A stretch of DNA of 64,000 nucleotides from assembly GCF_007830265.1 (NCBI RefSeq), contig NZ_VLKE01000001.1, forward strand, positions 4,960,001 through 5,024,000. Direction: 5' to 3'. A model generated the notes under the pieces. It had not been told where the DNA came from. It saw nothing but the letters and a program-made list of their open reading frames with translations, and searched no databases. The position numbers and the translations under genes are program-made. This document shows, piece after piece, positions 16,613 through 22,820 of the stretch (positions within the stretch are counted from its first letter, which is position 1; every line of letters begins with the position of its first letter). Source of the stretch: Micromonospora olivasterospora. Its GTDB lineage: Bacteria > Actinomycetota > Actinomycetes > Mycobacteriales > Micromonosporaceae.

Positions 16613-17203
16613 ATGTCGGTCAGCCCCGCCTCGTCGCGCGCCGGATGGCATACGTCCCAGCCTTCGGTCCCCGGTCGTCCCCCGGGTGGCCAGCGCCGCC
16701 CCACCAACAGCCCGGCCCCCGTGCTCACCGTGACGCTCACCATCCCGTTGGCCGGCGAGGAGCCGTTGACACCCGCCGCGCGCCGGCTGCTCGACGCGGC
16801 CCGGGAGATGCTGGAGCGGGGCGAGGGCGAGGGCGTCGTGTCGACCGGCACGCAGGTGCCCGCCGGGCGCACCCCGCCCCGGCCGGTGGCCCCGCCGGTG
16901 CCCACGCTGCACATCCTCGCGTCGTCCCGGTCGGTGCTGCGCGACGGCGAGCCGCTGCCGCTGACCCGGCTGGAGTTCGACCTCCTGCTGCACCTCGTCG
17001 CCCACCCCCGGCGGGTGTTCACCCGGCTGCAACTGCTCAACGCCGTCTGGGGGTACGAGCACGCCGGGGTGCGCACCGTCGACGTGCACGTACGCCGGCT
17101 GCGCGGCAAGGTCGGGGTGGAGGTCCCCCTGGTCACCACGGTGTACGGCGTCGGCTACCGGCTCGCCGACGAAGCCCGGGTGACCATCGACCGCAGCGGC
17201 TGA
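16613..17203 (+). CDS. Winged-helix (OmpR/PhoB-type) DNA-binding protein without receiver domain, copy 2
   Basis: The 196-residue paralogue of the preceding regulator shares an N-terminal LTVTLTIPL...LTPAARRLLD element and the C-terminal effector domain [49 protein letters not shown] and [13 protein letters not shown]. The start ATG 16613 has AAGGAGGA four bases upstream. The recognition helix region is almost identical to copy 1, so both may bind similar sites. No histidine kinase is nearby. Confidence 0.83.
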   Translation: MSVSPASSRAGWHTSQPSVPGRPPGGQRRPTNSPAPVLTVTLTIPLAGEEPLTPAARRLLDAAREMLERGEGEGVVSTGTQVPAGRTPPRPVAPPVPTLHILASSRSVLRDGEPLPLTRLEFDLLLHLVAHPRRVFTRLQLLNAVWGYEHAGVRTVDVHVRRLRGKVGVEVPLVTTVYGVGYRLADEARVTIDRSG

Positions 17204-17220
17204 CCGGGCACCATGGTCGG

Positions 17221-17859
17221 GTGCGCGTACGACCCATCTCGCCCGACCGACTCGTCACCGAACTGGCCGACCGGCTGGCCGTCACCCGCACCCCGGGGCG
17301 GCTGCGGGTGGCGGTCGACGGCGCGCCCGCCGCCGCCCCCGACGCGCTGGCCGACGCGCTGGTCGCCCCGCTGCGGGCGCTGGGCCGGCCCGTGCTGCAC
17401 GTGCGGGCCGAGGACTTCCTGCGGCCGGCATCGGTCCGCCTGGAGCGCGGCCGGACCAACCCCGACGCCTACTACGAGGGCTGGGTCGACGAGCCGGGAC
17501 TGCGCCGGGAGGTGCTCGACCCGGCCGGGCCGGGCGGCTCGGGGCGGCTGCTGCCGACCCTGTGGGACGCGCGCACCGACCGGGCCAGCCGGGCGGAGTA
17601 CGTCACCCTCCCGCCCGAGGGCGTCGTGCTCGTCAGCGGGCCGCTGCTGCTCGGCGCCGGGCTGCCCTTCGACGTCGCCGTGCACCTGGACCTCTCCGCG
17701 GCCGCCCTGGCCCGGCGCACCGACCCCGGCCTGCGCTGGACCCTGCCGGCCTTCGCCCGGTACGCCGACGAGGTGGCCCCCGCGGCCTTCGCCGACGTCG
17801 TGGTACGCGCCGACGACCCGCGCCACCCGGCGCTGGTGGAGCCGGACGGCCCGGGCTGA
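17221..17859 (+). CDS. Uridine kinase-like protein with degenerate P-loop
   Basis: The 212-residue product resembles actinobacterial uridine/nucleoside-kinase-like proteins: RLRVAVDGAPAAAPDALADA at the start, VRAEDFLRPASVRLERGRTN and PDAYYEGWVDEPGLRREVLD, then LARRTDPGLRWTLPAFARY. The expected Walker A glycine-lysine-threonine is absent: the loop reads DGAPAAAPDA instead of DGxxxAGKTT. Kinase activity is therefore doubtful. The start GTG 17221 lies 18 bases after the regulator stop, so it may be co-transcribed. Confidence 0.7.
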   Translation: MRVRPISPDRLVTELADRLAVTRTPGRLRVAVDGAPAAAPDALADALVAPLRALGRPVLHVRAEDFLRPASVRLERGRTNPDAYYEGWVDEPGLRREVLDPAGPGGSGRLLPTLWDARTDRASRAEYVTLPPEGVVLVSGPLLLGAGLPFDVAVHLDLSAAALARRTDPGLRWTLPAFARYADEVAPAAFADVVVRADDPRHPALVEPDGPG

Positions 17860-17935
17860 GCGCCGAGCCGGCGACCGGCCCCCGCGGGACCGGGAGGCCG
17901 GCGGCGCATCGACGGAGCGCCCGGTGATTTCGCCG

Positions 17936-17961
17936 GTTTGACGCGCACGGGCGCCGGGTAA
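17936..17961 (+). promoter_or_regulatory. SigB/SigF-type promoter for the TraR/DksA gene
   Basis: GTTT (17936-17939), a 16-base spacer and GGGTAA (17956-17961) lie 103 bases upstream of the TraR/DksA start. Confidence 0.7.
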
Positions 17962-17977
17962 TCGCCCGGCTCACAGA

Positions 17978-17999
17978 GCGCGGGTGAGATCACCCGCGC
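17978..17999 (+). promoter_or_regulatory. Perfect 10-bp inverted repeat in the TraR/DksA leader
   Basis: GCGCGGGTGA (17978-17987) and TCACCCGCGC (17990-17999) flank two bases. It begins just after the predicted transcription start, so it could be a repressor site or an RNA hairpin in the leader. There is no direct evidence for either. Confidence 0.45.
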
Positions 18000-18064
18000 G
18001 CGTCTCATCGTCCGGAACCGGGGCCCGCCCCCGGCGTTACCAGGCCCACGAAAGGCAGGCAGCG

Positions 18065-18463
18065 ATGCTCGTCCACGACACGGTTGACACCGGCCGATCG
18101 CAGGCGGAGACCGACCAGATCCGGTCGGCCCTGCGGGCGCGCTACGACGAGCTCACCGCGGAGTACGAGCAGGCGGTGCTGCAGAGCCAGGTGCTGCGGC
18201 TGGTCGAGGTCGGCGACACCGCCGGCGACGACCAGGCAGACAGCGGCACCAAGACCGCCGAGCGGGACACCGCGCAGTCCCTGCTGCGCACCATCCTCGA
18301 CCGCCGGGCCCAGTTCGAGCACGCCCTGACCCGGCTGGAGGAGGGCACCTACGGCTACTGCGAGGGCTGCTCGGGGCCGATCCCGGTGGAGCGGCTGGAG
18401 ATCTTTCCATCCGCCACGTCCTGTGTGTCCTGCAAGCAGAACCGGGAGCGGCGGGCGGCCTGA
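18065..18463 (+). CDS. TraR/DksA-family zinc-finger protein
   Basis: The 132-residue product has an N-terminal coiled coil and a C-terminal four-cysteine finger: YCEGCSGPIP (C99, C102) and SCVSCKQ (C120, C123). DksA-type proteins bind the RNA polymerase secondary channel and adjust transcription under stress; some actinobacterial members are RbpA/CarD-unrelated stress proteins of unclear role. The start ATG 18065 has an AAAGGCAGG-type site upstream. A SigB-type promoter and a perfect inverted repeat precede it. Confidence 0.85.
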   Translation: MLVHDTVDTGRSQAETDQIRSALRARYDELTAEYEQAVLQSQVLRLVEVGDTAGDDQADSGTKTAERDTAQSLLRTILDRRAQFEHALTRLEEGTYGYCEGCSGPIPVERLEIFPSATSCVSCKQNRERRAA

Positions 18464-18507
18464 GACGTACGGATCGTCGGTCGGGCGGGACGCGGTGGAC
18501 GCCAGTC

Positions 18508-19395
18508 ATGGGTGAGATCAAGGTGGGCACCGCGTCCTGGACCGACCGGACCCTGCTGGACTCCGGCTGGTATCCGCCGACCGCGGACACGCCGGAGCAG
18601 CGACTGTCCTGGTACGCCCGGCAGTTCCCGCTGGTCGAGGTGGACGCCACCTACTACTCGCCGCCCGCCGAGCGCACCGCCCGGCTGTGGGTGGACCGCA
18701 CACCGCCCGGATTCACCTTCAACGTCAAGGCGTTCAGCCTGCTCACCGGCCACCCCACGCGGGTGGCCGCGCTGTACAAGGACCTGCGGCCGGACACCGA
18801 CAAGCGCAACGTCTACCCCGACGACCTACCCGCGCAGGCGTACGAGGAGGTGTGGACGCGTTTCCTCTCGGCGCTGGACCCGCTGGTCGAGGCGGGCCGG
18901 CTCGGCGCCCTGCTGTTCCAGTTCCCGCCCTGGTTCACCATCCGGCGCGACAACAAGCAGTACCTGCTCGAGGTCGCCGGGCGCTGCGCGCCGCTGCGGC
19001 CGGCCTTCGAGTTCCGGCACGCCTCCTGGTTCGACGGGGCCAACCGGGAGGAGACCCTGGACTTCCTGCGCCGCCACGAACTGGCGTACGTCTGCGTGGA
19101 CATGCCCCAGGGCCATCGCTCGTCCGTGCCGCCCGTGCTGGAGGCCACCGCCGACCTCGCGGTGGTCCGCTTCCACGGGCACAGCGACAGGTGGACGAGC
19201 CGGGACATCCACGAGAAGTTCGGCTACGACTACTCGGAGCGGGAGCTGGCCGACTGGGCGCCGAAGCTGCGCGAGCTGGCCGACCGGGCCGGCCGGACCC
19301 ACGTCCTCATGAACAACTGCTACCGCGACTACGCCCAGCGCAACGGGCAGCGCCTCCAGTCCCTCCTCGGTGAGGAAGTCACCCGCACCGGGTGA
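18508..19395 (+). CDS. DUF72 domain protein
   Basis: The 295-residue TIM-barrel-like protein shows the DUF72 pattern: IKVGTASWTDRTLL, WYARQFPLVEVDATYYSPP, FTFNVKAFSLLTGHP, LGALLFQFPPWF, RPAFEFRHASWFD and VVRFHGHSDRW. The family has no settled biochemical function. It is a different subfamily from the fragment at 20197-20444. No clear ribosome-binding site precedes ATG 18508; the start is chosen because the conserved first strand begins at residue 4. Confidence 0.88.
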   Translation: MGEIKVGTASWTDRTLLDSGWYPPTADTPEQRLSWYARQFPLVEVDATYYSPPAERTARLWVDRTPPGFTFNVKAFSLLTGHPTRVAALYKDLRPDTDKRNVYPDDLPAQAYEEVWTRFLSALDPLVEAGRLGALLFQFPPWFTIRRDNKQYLLEVAGRCAPLRPAFEFRHASWFDGANREETLDFLRRHELAYVCVDMPQGHRSSVPPVLEATADLAVVRFHGHSDRWTSRDIHEKFGYDYSERELADWAPKLRELADRAGRTHVLMNNCYRDYAQRNGQRLQSLLGEEVTRTG

Positions 19396-19478
19396 GGCCC
19401 GCTCACCCCGGCGCCGCGCAGCATGGGCGTGTGCGTGGTCCGCCGTGGCCGCGACGCCGACAGTCAGGGGGTGCGCAG

Positions 19479-19670
19479 ATGACGGTTCGGGACGTACCGG
19501 ATCGCCGGCGCGGCAGGGTGCTGCACGTCGTCGGATCGGCCGGCGCCCGCCGCGGGGCGCGGCCCGGCCGGGTCAGCCCGACCCGGCAGTGGCGGGGCCC
19601 GGCGGGGCCGCCGCCGCGCGACGACGACCGACGGTGGCATACCGACCTACGGGGGTGGGCAGATGGCTGA
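19479..19670 (+). CDS. Possible 63-residue small protein overlapping DUF2267
   Basis: A short Arg/Gly-rich frame starts at ATG 19479 and ends in TGA within the start of the DUF2267 gene (ATGGCTGA overlap). Both start codons are preceded by the similar sequence GGTGNGCAG. The composition is not distinctive and there is no recognised motif, so it could be a chance frame. The overlap is what makes it worth listing. Confidence 0.3.
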   Translation: MTVRDVPDRRRGRVLHVVGSAGARRGARPGRVSPTRQWRGPAGPPPRDDDRRWHTDLRGWADG

Positions 19671-20091
19671 GCAGCTGGAATCCGCGGTGGAGTCCTCGAT
19701 CCAGAAGACGAACCTGATCCTCAAGGACATCGAGGCCGCCTACGGCTGGCCCAAGTCGCAACGCAACCAGTCCTACTGCGCGCTGCGCACGGTGCTGCAC
19801 CTGCTGCGGGACCGGATGCCGGTGCAGGAGAGCGTGGAGTTCGCCGCGCAGCTGCCGGTGCTGGTGCGGGGGATCTACTTCGACGGCTGGCAGCCGATGG
19901 ACGTGCCGGTCAAGCTGAACCGGGACGACTTCCTGTTCGAGGTGCGGCAGCGCTTTCCGTACGACGTCGAGGGTGGCACCGAGCGCGTCGTGCAGGTGGT
20001 GCTGGACGCCCTGAGCCGGCACGTCACCCCGGGCCAGATGAACGACGTGAAGGACAACATGCCCCGGGACCTGGCGAAGATCTTTCCCTGA
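19663..20091 (+). CDS. DUF2267 domain protein
   Basis: The 142-residue protein matches DUF2267: AYGWPKSQRNQSYCALRTVL, HLLRDRMPVQESVEFAAQLP, LVRGIYFDGWQP and RDDFLFEVRQRFP. The fold is two helical repeats of unknown function; relatives often belong to stress regulons. It is soluble and contains a single cysteine. The start ATG 19663 gives the family length. Confidence 0.87.
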   Translation: MAEQLESAVESSIQKTNLILKDIEAAYGWPKSQRNQSYCALRTVLHLLRDRMPVQESVEFAAQLPVLVRGIYFDGWQPMDVPVKLNRDDFLFEVRQRFPYDVEGGTERVVQVVLDALSRHVTPGQMNDVKDNMPRDLAKIFP

Positions 20092-20104
20092 CCGCAGACC
20101 CGAC

Positions 20105-20134
20105 CGGCCCGCCCACGACCCGTGGAGCGGGCCG
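20105..20134 (+). terminator. Hairpin after the DUF2267 gene
   Basis: CGGCCCGCCCACG pairs with CGTGGAGCGGGCCG with one bulged base, 13 bases after the stop. Confidence 0.55.
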
Positions 20135-20196
20135 TCCGCGTCAGCCGCGCGCCGGTTCACCCGGCGTACGGCTGACCGGCCGTCCCGCCCGGCGGG

Positions 20197-20444
20197 CCAG
20201 GTCGCCGTCCGCCACAGCGGGGCGATCGGGCGGCTGCCCCGGTCGGCCCAGACCAGCGCGGCCCGGCGCCGCTCCAGCACCCGCCGGGTGGCGTCGGTCC
20301 ACCAGCTCGGGTGCCGGGGCTCGACCGCGACCCGCACGCCCGGCGGAAAGAGCCGCAGCGTCGCGTCGAGCGCCTCGGCGTCGGCCGGCAGGTTCGGGGG
20401 CAGCTGCACCAGAACCGGACCGAGCCGGTCGCCCGTGGGGAACC
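20197..20444 (-). pseudogene. Fragment of a second DUF72 gene
   Basis: About 80 codons on the minus strand read LGPVLVQLPPNLPADAEALD, GVRVAVEPRHPSWW, RRAALVWADRGSRPIAP and LWRTATW, the central part of a DUF72 protein. The N-terminal third and the C-terminal VRxHG segment are missing on both sides, so this is a remnant of a roughly 240-residue gene. It fills most of the gap between the DUF2267 gene and the repeat-protein gene. Confidence 0.75.
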
Positions 20445-20478
20445 GGCCGTATGGTCCGGTCCGGGCGTCTACCGTGTG

Positions 20479-20504
20479 GTTAGAGAAGATCGTGCGTGGG
20501 GTAC
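20479..20504 (+). promoter_or_regulatory. Candidate SigB/SigF-type promoter (GTTA variant)
   Basis: GTTA (20479-20482), a 16-base spacer and GGGTAC (20499-20504) lie 62 bases upstream of the repeat-protein start. One base differs from the GTTT consensus. Confidence 0.5.
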
Positions 20505-20565
20505 CACCCGCTCCACGACGAACCCCCGCCGCCCGGTCGGGCGGCACGTGGCGAGGGAGCACCGG

Positions 20566-20854
20566 ATGGCACTCAACGACGACGACATGCAGACGACCGG
20601 CGGCGCGAGCGCGGAGGGACCGGCCGACGGCGGTGCCACCGTCGGCCAGCGCGACGGTGGCGCCGACGGCGGCGCGGACCGCGGCGCGGAGCGCGGGGCC
20701 GACCGCGGGCCGACCAGGGCGCCGAGGCCCGGCCGACGGCGGCGCGACCCCGGGCCAGCACGACGGCGGCGCGGACGGCAGCGCGGAGGGCCCGGCCGAC
20801 GGCGGCGCCAGCCCCGGGCAGCGCGACGGCGGCGCCGACGGCAACGCCCGCTGA
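20566..20854 (+). pseudogene. Gly/Ala/Asp-rich repeat protein, frame broken twice
   Basis: From ATG 20566 (GAGGGAG upstream) the protein starts MALNDDDMQTT and then repeats a unit like AEGPADGGATVGQRDGGADG. Units begin at about 20611, 20721 and 20783. The frame is lost near 20707-20709 (CGCGGGCC where neighbouring units suggest CGCGGGGCC) and again at 20726-20727 (GAGGCCC where the other units have GAGGG), one G missing each time. Adding the two bases restores one frame to the TGA at 20852. The intact product would be about 96 residues, acidic and probably disordered. The JmjC gene starts nine bases later. Confidence 0.65.
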
Positions 20855-20863
20855 CCGAGCGCC

Positions 20864-22141
20864 GTGACGAGCACCCAGCCGCCGGGCGGCCCCGTCCGCC
20901 CGGCGGTGTCGTCCGCCGCCACGGAGGCCCTCGCACGCTGCGTCGCGGTCGAGCCCGCGAAGTTCGCCGCCGCCCACTGGGGACGCACCCCGCTGCTGTC
21001 CCGCGCCGCGGAACTGCCCAACCCCGCCGGCTTCACCGACCTGTTCAGCCCCGCCGACGCCGACGAGCTGCTCAGCCGCCGCGGCCTGCGTACCCCGTTC
21101 CTGCGGGTGGCCCAGGACGGCCAGCTCGTGCCGGCGGCGCGGTACACCGGCGGTGGCGGTGCCGGCGCCGAGATCGCCGACCAGGTCCTCGACGAGCGGG
21201 TCCTGGAGCTGTACGCCTCCGGCGCCACCCTCGTGCTGCAGGGACTGCACCGCACCTGGCCCGCCCTGGTCGACCTCGCCCGGGACCTCGGCGCCGCCCT
21301 CGCGCAGCCCGTTCAGGTCAACGCCTACCTGACCCCGGCCGGCAACCAGGGCTTCGCCACCCACTACGACACCCACGACGTCTTCGTGCTCCAGGTCGAC
21401 GGCCGCAAGCACTGGCGCATCCACCCCCCGGTGCTGCCCGACCCCCTGGAACGGCAGCCCTGGGGCGGGCTGGCCGACGAGGTCTCCGCCACCGCCGACG
21501 GACCGGCCGCGCTCGACGTCGTCCTCGAACCGGGCGACGCCCTCTACCTGCCGCGGGGCTGGCTGCACAGCGCCCAGGCCCAGGAGTCCAGCTCGCTGCA
21601 CCTGACCGTCGGCGTCCGCGCGCTGACCCGGTACGCCATCGTCGAGGAACTGCTGGCCCTCGCCGCCGGGGACCCGCGGCTGCGCGCCGGGCTGCCGTTC
21701 GGCACCGACGTCGCCGACCCCGACGCGATCGAGCCGGAGCTGACCGAAACCGTGGAGGCGCTGCGTGACTGGCTGCTGCGCGCCGACCCCGCCGCGGTCG
21801 CCGCGCGGCTGCGGGCCCGGGCCTGGCCGGCGGCCCGGCCCGCGCCGATCCGGCCCCTCGCGCAGGCCGCCGCCCTGTCCACCCTCGACGTCGACACCCG
21901 GCTCACCGCCCGCCCCGGGCTGCGCTGGCGGCTCGAACCGCAGGGGCCCGACCGGGTCGCGCTGCGCCTGTTCGACCGTACGATCACCCTGCCCACCCGG
22001 TGCGGGCCGGCGGTACGCGCGCTGCTGACCGGCGCGGTCACCCGGGTCGGCGACCTGCCCGGCCTCGACGACGACGCCGACCGGGTGGTGCTGGCCCGCC
22101 GCCTGCTCCGCGAGGCCGTCGCCGTTCCCGCCGAGGGCTAG
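20864..22141 (+). CDS. JmjC/cupin-like Fe(II)/2-oxoglutarate oxygenase (ROXA/NO66-like)
   Basis: The 425-residue enzyme resembles bacterial ribosomal-protein arginyl hydroxylases. Iron ligands are visible in FATHYDTHDVFVLQ (H167, D169) and GDALYLPRGWLHSA (H235), and KHWRIHPP follows the first strand as in the family. The C-terminal part should be the dimerisation and winged-helix region. The predicted reaction is hydroxylation of a ribosomal protein side chain; the substrate is not known. The start GTG 20864 lies nine bases after the repeat-protein stop, so the two are co-transcribed. Confidence 0.85.
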   Translation: MTSTQPPGGPVRPAVSSAATEALARCVAVEPAKFAAAHWGRTPLLSRAAELPNPAGFTDLFSPADADELLSRRGLRTPFLRVAQDGQLVPAARYTGGGGAGAEIADQVLDERVLELYASGATLVLQGLHRTWPALVDLARDLGAALAQPVQVNAYLTPAGNQGFATHYDTHDVFVLQVDGRKHWRIHPPVLPDPLERQPWGGLADEVSATADGPAALDVVLEPGDALYLPRGWLHSAQAQESSSLHLTVGVRALTRYAIVEELLALAAGDPRLRAGLPFGTDVADPDAIEPELTETVEALRDWLLRADPAAVAARLRARAWPAARPAPIRPLAQAAALSTLDVDTRLTARPGLRWRLEPQGPDRVALRLFDRTITLPTRCGPAVRALLTGAVTRVGDLPGLDDDADRVVLARRLLREAVAVPAEG

Positions 22142-22154
22142 GCGGTCGCGCCGG

Positions 22155-22820
22155 TCAGCGGGCGACGACCAGCAGCAGCACGGTGGTGACCAGGCCCGCC
22201 GCCAGCACGACCGTGACCGGGCGGGGCGCCAGCACCGCATGCTGGCGGTCGGCCAGCCGCTTGGCCAGGGCCAGCCCGATCAGCGGGCCGAGCAGCGTCA
22301 CGACCAGCGCCAGCACGGGCAGCCCCACCGCCAGGTCGCCGCCGTAGCGGGCGCCGGCCGCCCGGGCGCCCGCGCCGACGGCGAACATCACCGCCGCGCC
22401 CACGATCCCGCAGAGCGCCAGGAGCGGATTGGCGGACGCCGGCAGCTCGCCCGGCTGCTTCGCCCGGTCCAGCAGCCCGCGTACCCCGTGCAGCAGCAGC
22501 AGGGGGTCGCCGGCGCCGTCCCGTCCCGGGCCGGGCGGGTTGCCCAGCCGGCGGGCGCCGGAGCCCAGCCGTGCCCGCAACTGCTGCCACAGGTGGGCCG
22601 CCTCGGCGTCCACCCGCTCCACCAGCTCGCGCGCCGCCACGACCTCCTGCTCGGCGTACCGGAGGTGCTCCTCGGCCTCGGCCACCGCCCGGTCGGCGGC
22701 CGCGCACTGCTGCGCGTGCCAGGTGTGGGCCTCGGCGCGCTGGACGCGCACCTGCTCGGTCAGCTCCGCCAACCGGCGCAGCTGCGCCGCGTACGTCTCG
22801 CTGGTCACCGGCTCGTTCAC
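22155..22820 (-). CDS. Coiled-coil membrane protein, fourth gene of the FtsK-ATPase operon
   Basis: The 221-residue product has an N-terminal coiled coil (about 10-85, rich in Glu, Arg and Ala), a short Gly/Pro linker and three hydrophobic segments (about 132-152, 163-186 and 201-219). I do not recognise a family. The start GTG 22820 overlaps the ATPase stop as GTGA, so it is translationally coupled. The topology suits a membrane anchor or channel component for the ATPase; this is inference from context. Confidence 0.75.
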   Translation of the reverse strand: MNEPVTSETYAAQLRRLAELTEQVRVQRAEAHTWHAQQCAAADRAVAEAEEHLRYAEQEVVAARELVERVDAEAAHLWQQLRARLGSGARRLGNPPGPGRDGAGDPLLLLHGVRGLLDRAKQPGELPASANPLLALCGIVGAAVMFAVGAGARAAGARYGGDLAVGLPVLALVVTLLGPLIGLALAKRLADRQHAVLAPRPVTVVLAAGLVTTVLLLVVAR

